A stretch of 52,112 nt of DNA from contig DATDYA010000012.1 of the NCBI GenBank assembly GCA_035289165.1, positions 1 through 52,112 of the forward strand, given 5' to 3'. Shown piece after piece: positions 7,193 to 15,726 of this stretch (positions within the stretch are counted from its first letter, which is position 1; each line of letters opens with the position of its first letter). This stretch comes from DATDYA01 sp035289165 (lineage in GTDB: Bacteria; Patescibacteriota; Patescibacteriia; Magasanikbacterales; GWA2-37-8). Both the position numbers and the translations under genes were made by a program. The notes under the pieces are model-generated. The model was given only the letters and a program-made list of their open reading frames with translations, had not been told where the DNA came from and did not search any database.

Positions 7193-9019
7193 TTATTCGA
7201 CAGTAACACTTTTAGCTAAATTCCTAGGCCGATCAACATCCCGGCCCAAATCGAGAGCGACATGGTAGGCTAATAATTGAAGCGGTAAAGTGTTCAGAAG
7301 CGGTTCTAAAATTTCCATGGTTGGTGGAACATATATAACTTGATCCGCCAACTTAACTGCTTCTTGGTCGCCTTCGGTTACAATCAAAATAATCTTTGCC
7401 CCCCGTGCTTTGACTTCCTCGACATTGCTTCGCATTTTATCATAAAGCTGGTTCTTAGTCATAATTGCTATCACCGGAAAATCCTTTGATAAAAGTGCAA
7501 TCGGACCATGCTTCATTTCTCCACCCGGGTAGGCCTCACTATGAATGTAAGAAATCTCTTTTAATTTCAATGAACCTTCCAGAGCAACCGGGTAGTTTAT
7601 CCCCCGACCAAGATAATAACAATTATGGTATTCTTTTAATTCTAGCGCAATATTTTTTATGGCCTCTTTGTTATCTTGCAAAACCTGCCTCATTTTACCG
7701 GGTATCTCTAGCAGAGCTTTTAAAACTCTTTCTCCGGTAGCTAAAGAAATCTTGTTTAAACGTCCAAACTGCAGGGCATACAAAACAAGAATAGCCACCA
7801 TATTAGTATAAGCCTTGGTTGAAGCCACCGCTAGTTCCGGCCCCGCATGAATATATGTTCCCCCATCGGTTTCTCGAGCGATCGTCGAGCCCACGACATT
7901 CACAATACCTCGCACAAACGCCCCGCGGCGCTTGGCTTCTCGGAGGGCGGCGAGAGTATCCGCCGTTTCACCAGATTGAGAAATACCAAATACCAATGTC
8001 TCACGATCGATAATCGGATCGCGATAACGAAATTCGCTGGCGACTTCCACCTCAACTGGTATTCCGGCCAATCTTTCAAAAGCATACTTACCAACCATGG
8101 CCGCATAGCTCGCCGTACCACAGGCGATTAAATATATTTTTTTAATCTGCCGCATCTCTGCTTCAGTCATATTTAAACCACCTAGATGCGCCGTTCCTTC
8201 TGCTAAGTTGTACCGACCACGGATAGCATCTTCCAGTACTGCTGGCTGGTCATATATTTCTTTTAGCATAAAATTCTCGTAACCTTGTTTTTCTGCTTCC
8301 TTTTCATCCCAATCAATTGACTCAACACTTTTATCTATGACTTTAAAATCTAGATTATAAATATTGTGTCCAGCGCCGGTTATTTCGGCTACCTCTCCAT
8401 CATCTAAAAAGATAACCTGGTTGGTATAAGCTAACATCGCCGCTGGGTCGGAAGCAATGTAATACTCACCATGATCTAAGCCAATAGCTAGTGGACTGCC
8501 CAGACGCGCGGCGATTAAACGATTTGGTTCTTTGGCATGAATCGCTACCAACCCATAGGTCCCTCTTACCTCTTTCAAAGCCTCTTTAACTGCAGTCAAA
8601 AGATTACCTTTATAGAACACTTCAATTAAATGCGCCAGGACTTCCGTATCGGTTTCCGAAGTTATATTATGCCCCCGTAAAAACTTCTCCTTAATCTCCC
8701 GATAATTTTCAACGATCCCATTGTGCACAATTGTTAAATCTCCGGTACAATCGCTATGCGGATGGGCGTTATTTTCCGTCACTCCCCCATGTGTCGCCCA
8801 ACGAGTATGGGCGATGCCGACACTACCAACCAGATTATAATTTTTTAATTTTTCTTCTAGATTAATAATTTTACCAACTGAACGAACCCGGGTTATTTTT
8901 CCGGCGTCTAACAAAGCCACACCCGCCGAATCATAACCACGGTATTCTAGACGCTTCAAACCGCGAAGTAATATTGGCAAAGCTGGTTGTCCTCCAAGGT
9001 AGGCAACTATTCCACACAT
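7193..9019 (-). CDS. glmS: Glutamine--fructose-6-phosphate aminotransferase
   Basis: A 608-residue full-length enzyme making glucosamine-6-phosphate, the first step to UDP-GlcNAc. After Met1, Cys2 (C-G-I-V-A-Y) is the glutaminase nucleophile; T-R-W-A-T-H-G and H-N-G-I-V-E-N-Y belong to the amidotransferase domain. Two SIS domains follow, with A-C-G-T-A-S-Y and S-Q-S-G-E-T-A-D-T, and the C-terminus is D-x-D-x-P-R-N-L-A-K-S-V-T-V-E. It begins 6 nt after the oxidoreductase gamma gene. No glmS ribozyme is expected or seen inside this operon. Confidence 0.97.
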   Translation of the reverse strand: MCGIVAYLGGQPALPILLRGLKRLEYRGYDSAGVALLDAGKITRVRSVGKIINLEEKLKNYNLVGSVGIAHTRWATHGGVTENNAHPHSDCTGDLTIVHNGIVENYREIKEKFLRGHNITSETDTEVLAHLIEVFYKGNLLTAVKEALKEVRGTYGLVAIHAKEPNRLIAARLGSPLAIGLDHGEYYIASDPAAMLAYTNQVIFLDDGEVAEITGAGHNIYNLDFKVIDKSVESIDWDEKEAEKQGYENFMLKEIYDQPAVLEDAIRGRYNLAEGTAHLGGLNMTEAEMRQIKKIYLIACGTASYAAMVGKYAFERLAGIPVEVEVASEFRYRDPIIDRETLVFGISQSGETADTLAALREAKRRGAFVRGIVNVVGSTIARETDGGTYIHAGPELAVASTKAYTNMVAILVLYALQFGRLNKISLATGERVLKALLEIPGKMRQVLQDNKEAIKNIALELKEYHNCYYLGRGINYPVALEGSLKLKEISYIHSEAYPGGEMKHGPIALLSKDFPVIAIMTKNQLYDKMRSNVEEVKARGAKIILIVTEGDQEAVKLADQVIYVPPTMEILEPLLNTLPLQLLAYHVALDLGRDVDRPRNLAKSVTVE

Positions 9020-9025
9020 ATTAGT

Positions 9026-9511
9026 CTATTTTACCTTTAATCCAATTTTAAAAGCCTTTAAATTTTGTGGCCAGTTTGGTTTTGAAGAAAATTTGGCCAA
9101 AAGTAATTTTTCTATATCCTTAACCTTAACTACTCTTTCGCCTAGAATCTCGACCAAAACACCTAGCATAAATAAATTTAAACTAGTGGCCAACACCCCT
9201 TCTTTAGATAACAATTCTTGGTAGTCCTTAAATCTTAATATCTTAACACCTTTTTTCTGGTAATCTTTGGTCCGGGCATCAGCTTGTTCAGACATTATGA
9301 CCAGTAAATCCGGAGTTTGAAACTTGGGATAAACGATCATTTCGGAAGATATTTTCAGGTAAGACAACGACACCCCGCCACGCTGTTCTAAGCCGTAGTT
9401 AGGGATAACCGAAACAAATTTTTCATTGCCAAAAGCCGCTTGGCCAATAATGTCAGCGATGGTTTGCACTCCTTGCCCCCCGTCTCCGGCGATAAGAATT
9501 TTTGTAGTCAT
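9026..9511 (-). CDS. 2-oxoacid:ferredoxin oxidoreductase, gamma subunit
   Basis: A 161-residue POR_gamma-type protein: G-D-G-G-Q-G-V-Q-T near the N-terminus and Y-G-L-E-Q-R-G-G-V-S (about 39-48) are the family motifs. With the alpha (10561-11598) and beta (9912-10559) genes it makes an enzyme that oxidatively decarboxylates a 2-oxoacid with CoA and passes electrons to ferredoxin. The order alpha-beta-small gene-gamma is unusual only because of the frameshifted small gene in between. The 2-oxoacid (pyruvate, 2-oxoglutarate or branched) cannot be fixed from sequence. Confidence 0.85.
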   Translation of the reverse strand: MTTKILIAGDGGQGVQTIADIIGQAAFGNEKFVSVIPNYGLEQRGGVSLSYLKISSEMIVYPKFQTPDLLVIMSEQADARTKDYQKKGVKILRFKDYQELLSKEGVLATSLNLFMLGVLVEILGERVVKVKDIEKLLLAKFSSKPNWPQNLKAFKIGLKVK

Positions 9512-9514
9512 AAT

Positions 9515-9902
9515 TTATATAGTCATTGCCTCAACAATTGATTTATACCACTCTGGTTTCAACACCTTAATTTCGCTCACTGTTTTAATTCCCTTCCTAC
9601 TACAATGTTTACATACAGAAATAGCACCATAAAGTATCGACTTTATATTATGATAGGATAACGCCGGAGCTCCTATTAACTTTGTTTCAACTTTTAAACA
9701 ATGCTCCTTAATAATCTTTGACATTTCATCCACAGTCTTATCTCCATAAAGAGCCTCAAACTCTCTCTCTTTCTACCGACATTTCACTTCTTCTTATCTT
9801 CCATTGTTTTCTTGGCCTACCTCGTTCAACTTCTGGTAAATAATAATCGTCATGATCAATATAACTTTTCGGATCCAAATTTGGTTTAATTTCTGGAGGC
9901 AT
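9515..9902 (-). pseudogene. Frameshifted small gene inside the oxidoreductase operon
   Basis: A reading frame begins at ATG 9902 (M-P-P-E-I-K-P-N) and stops at 9756-9758 after 48 codons. The next frame continues smoothly as E-F-E-A-L-Y-G-D-K and runs to 9515 with the sense of one protein of about 129 residues. The break sits in a GAGAGAGAG tract at about 9761-9770; adding one GA unit would restore one frame. The joined product has a charged N-terminal part with D-H-D-D-Y-Y and a single C-K-H-C motif, and matches nothing I know. It could be a sequencing error, a phase-variable or slipping tract, or a true pseudogene. The C-terminal part from 9733 could be made alone. Confidence 0.6.
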
Positions 9903-9911
9903 AAAAAATGT

Positions 9912-10559
9912 TTAAATCTCGCCTACTTTAAAAACTGTTTTCAATTTTTCGTCCAAATACTTTGTTGTCTCTATTCCTTTTGTCTTCCAATTTGTCGGAC
10001 AAAAAGACAGGAACTCTATTAACGAAAAATGTCCGTTTAATTGCGCGTCAATCGCCTTACTTAAATATTCTTGCATCTGCTTTGGATCATTCACCGCCGT
10101 ACGCGCCAAGTAAGCTTCGTTACTCGCCACGTTACGCAGTAACTCAGGACCATAAACCGGCTTTACACTTGGGTCGTTAATTCCAGTCGGTCCGATCTGT
10201 CCACCGGTCATCCCATAGACAGTATTATTAACCACTATGACTGTAACTGGCTCGTCGCGCCTCGCGGCATGGAACAAGCTCTGCCAACCAATGGCATAAG
10301 CTCCACCGTCACCGGACACGCCAAAACAAATCATGTCTTTTTTAGCTCTTTTAAAACCAAGCATGGTCGGCGTTACCCGACCATGGTGAGTCTGAAAGGT
10401 GTGAATCGGTAAATAATCCCAACCTAAAAGCGAACAACCAATGTCGAGCCCCATGACTGCTTTTTTTAAAAGACCCCTCTCTTCCAAAACTTTTCTAAGC
10501 ATCATTAAAACAATTGGGTGACCACAGCCAGGACAAAATTTTGCAGATTGTATCGGCAT
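9912..10559 (-). CDS. 2-oxoacid:ferredoxin oxidoreductase, beta (TPP) subunit
   Basis: A 215-residue thiamine-diphosphate subunit. C-P-G-C-G-H at 9-14 is the typical N-terminal segment; G-D-G-G-A-Y-A (about 83-89) followed by V-V-N-N-T-V-Y-G-M-T-G-G-Q is the TPP/Mg site. It follows the alpha gene by 1 nt and precedes the frameshifted small gene by 9 nt. The length is typical of the short beta subunits of the KorB type. It carries no extra ferredoxin-like cluster domain. Confidence 0.88.
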   Translation of the reverse strand: MPIQSAKFCPGCGHPIVLMMLRKVLEERGLLKKAVMGLDIGCSLLGWDYLPIHTFQTHHGRVTPTMLGFKRAKKDMICFGVSGDGGAYAIGWQSLFHAARRDEPVTVIVVNNTVYGMTGGQIGPTGINDPSVKPVYGPELLRNVASNEAYLARTAVNDPKQMQEYLSKAIDAQLNGHFSLIEFLSFCPTNWKTKGIETTKYLDEKLKTVFKVGEI

Positions 10560-10560
10560 A

Positions 10561-11598
10561 CTATTTAATCTTTTTAATATATTCTTCGATCTCTTCCGGT
10601 TCTATCCCTAGACCTGGTTTTTGTAAATACAAAATATCTGGTAAATTTTTGACCTTTATTTCATCGTGCACAAGGCGCGCCAACTGGCCATAACTAGATT
10701 CTATAATAATTACCTTTTTCCACTTCTTCGTTGCAAGCAATTTGTTTAAATTTTTAGCCGGAAACGGTCTCAGGGTCACCGGTCGGAATAGCCCAACTTT
10801 TTTCTTTTCTTTCCGTAGATTTAAAACTGCTGCTTCCGCACTAGCGCCAACCGTACCATGCGCGATAACCAAAATGTCTGCTTCTTTGGTACCAAGTTCA
10901 TAAGACGTTTCTACTTTGGTCTTTATCTTCGCATAATCTGTTTGGATCATTTCAAGCTTAGCATATAACTCTTCTTCGGTAGCAAAAATATTTGGCAAGT
11001 GAACCGCCCCATCTCTTCCGAATAAAGTCTTGGCCGGAATATTCTTCCTTAAAAGTTTGGGTTTTGTAAAAATACCTTGAGCCTTCAAAGCGTAACCATC
11101 GGTCAAAACAATGGTTGGGAATCCATACTGCCAAGCTTCATTAAAGGCTCGTCGCGTTAAGGTATATAATTCGTCTAGGCTAGCCGGTGAATATACCAAG
11201 CGAAATCCTTCTCCATTGCCACCATAACAGGCGAGGGTTACTTCTTGTTGAGAATATATGACCGTTCCCGACGATGGACCGCCGCGTTGGGCTGCGATTG
11301 TAACCATGGGAATGCGCATGGCTTCAGCCATGACTAGAGCATCTTGCATTAAAATATGACCCGGGCCAGATGTGGCTGTAAATACTTTTTCCCCTGCTAA
11401 GGCTCCACCCGCGACCGCAAAACCAGCGGCTATTTCGTCCTCAGTTTGTAAACACTTGCCCCCGGTCTTTTGCCAATTTTCTAAAATTTCGCTCGAAGGG
11501 GTAATCGGGTATCCATACATCATGGTCGCTCCCGCGTCTCGACAGGCCTGCACCACCACTTCGGCGCCGGTAATAAATTGTTTGTTGCTTTTTATCAT
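10561..11598 (-). CDS. 2-oxoacid:ferredoxin oxidoreductase, alpha subunit
   Basis: A 345-residue alpha subunit: Y-G-Y-P-I-T-P-S-S-E at about 28-37, Q-T-E-D-E-I-A-A-G-F-A-V-A-G-G-A, R-G-G-P-S-S-G-T, and a C-terminal V-G-L-F-R-P-V-T-L-R-P-F-P. It starts with an ATGA overlap on the nucleotidyltransferase gene (11595-11598). A decayed relative of this gene lies at 20526-21329. The protein has no fused gamma domain, consistent with the separate gamma gene. Confidence 0.88.
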   Translation of the reverse strand: MIKSNKQFITGAEVVVQACRDAGATMMYGYPITPSSEILENWQKTGGKCLQTEDEIAAGFAVAGGALAGEKVFTATSGPGHILMQDALVMAEAMRIPMVTIAAQRGGPSSGTVIYSQQEVTLACYGGNGEGFRLVYSPASLDELYTLTRRAFNEAWQYGFPTIVLTDGYALKAQGIFTKPKLLRKNIPAKTLFGRDGAVHLPNIFATEEELYAKLEMIQTDYAKIKTKVETSYELGTKEADILVIAHGTVGASAEAAVLNLRKEKKKVGLFRPVTLRPFPAKNLNKLLATKKWKKVIIIESSYGQLARLVHDEIKVKNLPDILYLQKPGLGIEPEEIEEYIKKIK

Positions 11599-12368
11599 AT
11601 TGAATTAGCGACTCGTAAGGTTTCCGCTATATCTAAATGTTCTTTAGTATTAATCCCCAAAGCTTCGTGCGCGTCGACCACCACTGAAGAAATTTTATCT
11701 CCACGGGTAAAGGCCGCTTTCACTAAATCAGTTAAATAATATTCCTTTTGGGCATTCTCGTTTTTTAAATCCTTTAAATTTTTCCACAGCCAGTTGGCAT
11801 TAAAACAAAAAAATGACGTATTTACTTCTTTGATTTCTAACTCTTCTGGCGAAGCATCTTTCTTTTCTACGATTCCTATAACATGCCCCGTCACCGGATC
11901 TCGCTTGATGCGACCAAAATCATAAAACTGGGCTCGCCAATCTAAAAAGTCCGGCACCGTTACCGTCATAAGCGTCAAGACATTATGTTTTTCTCGATGT
12001 TTTTCCAGTAATTTTTTAATTGATTCCGGTGTAATAAAAGGCATGTCGCCATATAATACCACCACATCGTTGGCAAAACCATTTATCTTAGCTTCAGCCG
12101 CCAAAACTGCGTGCCCAGTTCCTAATTGTTCTTTTTGCACCACATATTCTGCTCGATCAACCAAGTATTCTTCTACAGCATGGTTGTCGGCGCAAACTAC
12201 GACCACCGGCTTTTGATCTAACTTAAGTGCTTCGGCGCACTTAACAACATGCTCAATGAGCGGAGAACCTTTGAGATCGTGCATTACTTTTAATTTATCA
12301 CTCTTCATTCTTGTCCCCTTTCCCGCCGCAAGAATTACTATTCCCACCTTAGTCAATTTTTCTGACAT
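11595..12368 (-). CDS. GlmU-like sugar-1-phosphate nucleotidyltransferase (single domain)
   Basis: A 257-residue NTP-transferase domain. L-A-A-G-K-G-T-R-M-K-S-D-K-L-K at about 13-27 is the signature loop, and Y-G-D-M-P-F-I-T near 110 and G-I-V-E-K-K-D-A fit the uridyltransferase half of GlmU. The left-handed beta-helix acetyltransferase half is missing, so it would make UDP-GlcNAc (or a related sugar) only if another enzyme acetylates GlcN-1-P. The start overlaps the HAD gene by 20 nt. A truncated paralogue lies at 23110-23813, and in both places the gene precedes a korA homologue. Confidence 0.8.
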   Translation of the reverse strand: MSEKLTKVGIVILAAGKGTRMKSDKLKVMHDLKGSPLIEHVVKCAEALKLDQKPVVVVCADNHAVEEYLVDRAEYVVQKEQLGTGHAVLAAEAKINGFANDVVVLYGDMPFITPESIKKLLEKHREKHNVLTLMTVTVPDFLDWRAQFYDFGRIKRDPVTGHVIGIVEKKDASPEELEIKEVNTSFFCFNANWLWKNLKDLKNENAQKEYYLTDLVKAAFTRGDKISSVVVDAHEALGINTKEHLDIAETLRVANSI

Positions 12369-12993
12369 ATTGGCTAATTTCAGTTAATGTTTTAAAGAAT
12401 GGCATGCCACTTTCTTTATACTCCTCAATTTTTGTTCGGGGATTAACTTTGGCAATCACTTTCAGCCAAGGCAGAGTTTCTTTAATAAGCTTGTTTTCTC
12501 TTAAACTATCGTTTATAAACAACGCGTTGGTTTTTCTTGGTAAAATTTTAATAATTGCCTTCTGCTTTTCATAATGCGGGATCATTATTACATCAAAAAA
12601 ATTTTGCAGGCCGACTGATCGTAACTTCTTCATCTGAAAAACTTTATTACCGGCTGTCACGAGTATTATTTTTTTCCCAACCTCGCGCATTTTGTCAAGA
12701 AACTTTAAAGAATCAGGAAAAAGATAATCATTTCTAAACAATTGATCTAGTTCTTCTTCGGTCTCTTTTTTAAATTTATAACCAAGGTCTTGCAAGGCTG
12801 TCAGGTGATTCTTAAACGTATAGTCATAATAACCAACTGGGCCAGTCTTATTACCATGAATGGCGAATAGATAAGAATGAACAAAATCGTCTTCTTTTAC
12901 GCCTATGGCGTAAAAAATCTTTTTCGTGTCAGCAACAAATCTTCTTGTGTCAAAAATTGTGTGGTCAAGATCAATAAAAACAATCTTAAACAT
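12349..12993 (-). CDS. HAD-superfamily hydrolase
   Basis: A 214-residue protein from the chosen start. F-I-D-L-D-H-T-I-F-D holds the DxDxT nucleophile motif at the very N-terminus, I-I-L-V-T-A-G-N-K in the middle is the Thr/Ser motif II, and F-I-N-D-S late is the acidic motif. A helical cap of about 80 residues sits between motifs I and II, as in phosphatases of the phosphoglycolate type. An ATG at 13020 lies inside the upstream gene; 12993 is 2 nt after that gene's stop and right before the motif. Substrate unknown. Confidence 0.75.
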   Translation of the reverse strand: MFKIVFIDLDHTIFDTRRFVADTKKIFYAIGVKEDDFVHSYLFAIHGNKTGPVGYYDYTFKNHLTALQDLGYKFKKETEEELDQLFRNDYLFPDSLKFLDKMREVGKKIILVTAGNKVFQMKKLRSVGLQNFFDVIMIPHYEKQKAIIKILPRKTNALFINDSLRENKLIKETLPWLKVIAKVNPRTKIEEYKESGMPFFKTLTEISQYVRKID

Positions 12994-12995
12994 AT

Positions 12996-13814
12996 CTACT
13001 TCCCTAAAGTAATGTTGCAAATTTCAGCAAATCTGTTCCGGGCAATAGTTTGCAAAAAATCTTTCCGCGCCTCCCCTGTGTAATTGGCCATTTCTTGCCA
13101 TATCGCTCGACCCGCTAAAAACCCTTGCGCTCCAGCGTCAATGGCTGTTTTTAGCTGTTCCTTGAACACATCATATGGCTCACCGCGTGTTAATAAAATC
13201 CAGGGCACCGCACCGACCTTGGCGGTTATCTCGCGACAAGATTCTGCCCCCCCAGGATATTCTAATTTCCAAACGTCCGGGATAACGCTGTTATCTAAAA
13301 ATAAATCCAATGACCGACTAATCCATACAGCTCGGCTCCCTCCTTTTTCTTCGTTCCCATAAGTTACAATTTCTAAAAACAATGGCAGACCATTTTTATG
13401 CGAATCTTCGAGCGCCTCTTTCGCGATTTCTAATTGCTTATCGGTATTACTCGCTTCCGGGTTAAGATAGACAAGTAATTTAGTTCCCGCCGCCCCCAGC
13501 TTTTTTAAATCTTCCACTTTATAACCTAAAACTGTTTCCCGCTCTCCCTTTACCTCTTCATACCCACTCTTTTCAAGACAGAGTAAATACGGCTTAACTT
13601 TTTTAGTGTAAGCTGGGAGACCCCAATCTGGGTCAACCAAGACGCCACTAAACAAATCTTCGACCGAGTCTATTATCTCTTTCTTCGCTCCGATAACCTC
13701 AGCATCAGTTAAATTTTCTGGCGCTTCTTTATCTATGAATTTTTTAAAACTGCCCCGATGGTCAAGGGCAAGCATTAAATACTTTCCATCTTTCGTAAAT
13801 AATTTGGTATCCAT
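12996..13814 (-). CDS. Class I aldolase-like protein (DUF2090/IolC-LacD type)
   Basis: A 272-residue TIM-barrel-like protein with L-A-L-D-H-R-G-S-F-K-K near residue 16, V-L-V-D-P-D-W-G-L-P in the middle, and P-W-I-L-L-T-R-G-E-P ending in G-F-L-A-G-R-A-I-W-Q-E. These are the blocks of the family that includes tagatose-bisphosphate aldolase LacD and the 2-deoxy-5-keto-gluconate-6-phosphate aldolase domain of IolC. It may cleave a phosphorylated keto-sugar, but the neighbours do not name the substrate. It lies 17 nt after the HD gene in the same run. Confidence 0.7.
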   Translation of the reverse strand: MDTKLFTKDGKYLMLALDHRGSFKKFIDKEAPENLTDAEVIGAKKEIIDSVEDLFSGVLVDPDWGLPAYTKKVKPYLLCLEKSGYEEVKGERETVLGYKVEDLKKLGAAGTKLLVYLNPEASNTDKQLEIAKEALEDSHKNGLPLFLEIVTYGNEEKGGSRAVWISRSLDLFLDNSVIPDVWKLEYPGGAESCREITAKVGAVPWILLTRGEPYDVFKEQLKTAIDAGAQGFLAGRAIWQEMANYTGEARKDFLQTIARNRFAEICNITLGK

Positions 13815-13831
13815 AACTTTAAAATTAGTTA

Positions 13832-14488
13832 TTACTTCTCGCCAGCGCTTTCCTTTAAAAATTCTTCCATATACATCTTTAAAAACCCCAAACGACGTAC
13901 AGCAAATTTCTTGGCTGTTTCCGTATTCATCATGCCAGGCAACTTAAGCACCTTCTCATAAAAATAATTGAAGCTGGTCCCTTCCCGTTTCTTGTGCTGA
14001 TAATCGTCTTTGGTGAGTTTATGCCGAGGTTTCCTCTTTGGATCATAGATTATTCTTTTAATCCTACCTCCTGTAGCAAAAGTTCGTGCTATCCCCACTG
14101 CTCCCAAAGCTTCTAACCAATCGGCATCTTGTAATATTTTTCCTTCCAAAGTTTTGGGCACAATAGTTTCATCCGCGTTATACTGTGCTTCGGACACAAT
14201 ATCTATTATCTTGTCCTGTAAATCACTTTCTAAACCTAAGACGTCCATCATGCCGTGTAAAACCAACGACCCTTTAATTTCATTAAACTCGTGCTGTTTA
14301 TAGTCTCCCAAATCATGCAGGAGGGCGGCTAGTTCTATCAAAAATAAATCCCCACCTTCCTTGGCTTGAATTATCTTGGCCATTTTCCAAACTCTCTCTA
14401 CATGCCACCAGTCGTGTCCAGTCGGCTCGTTTTCCAGTTTCAGCCTCACATAGTCCGCTGTTTTTCTTATCAAAGGCTGGTGATTCAT
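13832..14488 (-). CDS. HD-domain metal-dependent phosphohydrolase
   Basis: A 218-residue HD protein. His29 in D-W-W-H-V-E-R-V-W, the His58-Asp59 pair in L-L-H-D-L-G-D-Y, and a later Q-D-A-D-W-L-E-A-L-G-A make the H...HD...D metal site. The arrangement is of the YedJ-like phosphohydrolase group acting on nucleotides or small phosphates. It is the first gene of the minus-strand run below the rRNA genes, with a perfect hairpin (14497-14530) just in front of it. Confidence 0.78.
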   Translation of the reverse strand: MNHQPLIRKTADYVRLKLENEPTGHDWWHVERVWKMAKIIQAKEGGDLFLIELAALLHDLGDYKQHEFNEIKGSLVLHGMMDVLGLESDLQDKIIDIVSEAQYNADETIVPKTLEGKILQDADWLEALGAVGIARTFATGGRIKRIIYDPKRKPRHKLTKDDYQHKKREGTSFNYFYEKVLKLPGMMNTETAKKFAVRRLGFLKMYMEEFLKESAGEK

Positions 14489-14496
14489 AAGATTTT

Positions 14497-14530
14497 TTTA
14501 ATGGTAAACTGTCTCTAGTTTACCATTAAA
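14497..14530. other. 13-bp perfect hairpin between 5S rRNA and the HD gene
   Basis: TTTAATGGTAAAC (14497-14509) pairs perfectly with GTTTACCATTAAA (14518-14530), loop 8 nt. On the minus strand it follows the 5S terminator and is not itself followed by a T-run. It could be a back-up terminator, a processing site or an operator for the HD gene. Confidence 0.5.
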
Positions 14531-14552
14531 AAGAACCTTTGAAAAGGTTCCT
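14528..14552 (-). terminator. Terminator of the 23S-5S rRNA unit
   Basis: On the minus strand GAACCTT (44-50 side) pairs with AAGGTTC (14533-14539), 4-nt loop, followed by five T residues. It lies about 30 nt beyond the 5S 3' end. Confidence 0.75.
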
Positions 14553-14580
14553 TCGCCCTTGATTTTAGCAACAAAAAAAG

Positions 14581-14702
14581 GCCATTGTCCTGGCGACGGC
14601 CTACTTTTGCCTTACGGCTATCATCGGCGCTGATAGGCTTAACTTCTGTGTTCGGGATGGGAACAGGTGTGACCCTATCGCTTGTGTCACCAAGACAATG
14701 AC
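14581..14702 (-). rRNA. rrf: 5S ribosomal RNA
   Basis: On the minus strand the sequence begins near GGTCATTGTCTTGGTG and ends near CCAGGACAATGGCC, and these ends pair as helix I. Internally it contains the conserved CACACCTGTTCCCATCCCGA and GAAGTTAAG blocks of bacterial 5S rRNA. It follows 23S by about 50 nt with no tRNA between. End positions are good to a few nucleotides. Confidence 0.93.
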
Positions 14703-14714
14703 CTTTTTTGTATA

Positions 14715-14726
14715 ACAATTAACTAG
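14715..14726 (-). repeat. 3' half of a 23S-flanking inverted repeat (processing stem)
   Basis: ACAATTAACTAG here is the exact reverse complement of 19730-19741 on the other side of the 23S gene. Together with the nearby CGTTGTGCGC/GCGTACAACG pairing directly at the mature ends, it can form the long precursor stem normally cut by RNase III. Confidence 0.6.
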
Positions 14727-15030
14727 AGAGAAAGCACTTCTTAATGCTTTCGTTGTACGCTCGACCGATTAGTACGCCTCGGCTCAACATATTACTATGC
14801 TTATACCTAGCGCCTATCAACCTCGTAGTCTACAAGGAGTCTATAACGAATGTTAATCTTGAAGACGGCTTCACGCTTAGATGCTTTCAGCGTTTATCCG
14901 TGCCGAACATAGCTACCCAGCAATGCCCCTGATGGAACAACTGGTACACTAGAGGTTCGTCCATTCCGGTCCTCTCGTACTAGGAATGAGCCTTCTCAAC
15001 ATTCTACGCCCGCAACAGATAGGAGACCGA

Positions 15031-15347
15031 CAATTATGTTACATTCTCTTTCGAGACGGCATGTCATTTCTGACATACTCTGCATGTCGCCATGCAGTTC
15101 GGACTATATCTTATCCCAACTCGGGATTCTAGCGTATAGTCTCTGAGGATTCTAGCTATTTTATAAAAATAGCTAGTCTTTCCTGCTGATTGTCTGCACT
15201 CAACACATTTTCACTAGTGGAACTTACCACTTAGTAGTGTGAGATTCACAAGCCTCACTCCTAAATGAGACTTCCAGAGTTTCCAGCATTTGGCTAGATT
15301 TAAGGACAGCATGGTCTCTTTTTTGGCTAATATTAGCCAAACTACCT
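15031..15347 (-). other. Group I intron A in 23S rRNA (after about E. coli U2604)
   Basis: 317 nt separate exon GAGACAGT (15348 up) from exon TCGGTCTCC (15030 down), which together restore the peptidyl-transferase ring sequence. The preceding exon ends in T and the intron ends in G, as group I splicing requires. Near the 3' end are the core segments AAGATATAGTCC and an AGACTATACGCTAGA-type P7 strand. No coding sequence is seen inside. Its core resembles intron E more than B-D. Confidence 0.82.
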
Positions 15348-15391
<44 letters not shown>

Positions 15392-15440
15392 TGGCGAACA
15401 GCCAAACCCTTGGGAGCTTCTCCACCCCCAGGATGCGATG

Positions 15441-15715
15441 CACATTATTCCATTATTACTAATGGTGCAGACTATATCTTCATCCTTCAAAAAACGAAGG
15501 AGTCCGGCGTATTATAGTGGGCATAAATTTCTTTTTGCAAAGAGTGCCCGACTATCTAGGTCAAATGACCTCAGTCGTTACGGGGTCAATCTCAATAAAA
15601 TTGAGACGACTTCCCACGGTATTGTCCTACCCAAAATGGGTTACATTGAAATAGGAGTTCACCGTTATTAGCCAGATTATTCGTTCCAGATTACTCTGGA
15701 AGCGACCCTAATTTG
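15441..15715 (-). other. Group I intron B in 23S rRNA (after about E. coli U2511)
   Basis: 275 nt lie between exon GATGTCGGCT and exon CATCGCATCC, which join to the universal sequence. Core blocks on the minus strand are CAATACCGTGGGAAGTCG, TTGACCCCGTAACGACTGA and GAAGATATAGTCTG. Between the first two, a short stem (CTCAAT/ATTGAG) occupies the place where intron C carries its endonuclease gene. No coding sequence is present. Confidence 0.82.
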
Positions 15716-15726
15716 AGCCGACATCG

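Noticed and set aside
14515..14718. 67-codon frame over the 5S region
   Set aside because: It lies on the 5S rRNA and its terminator.
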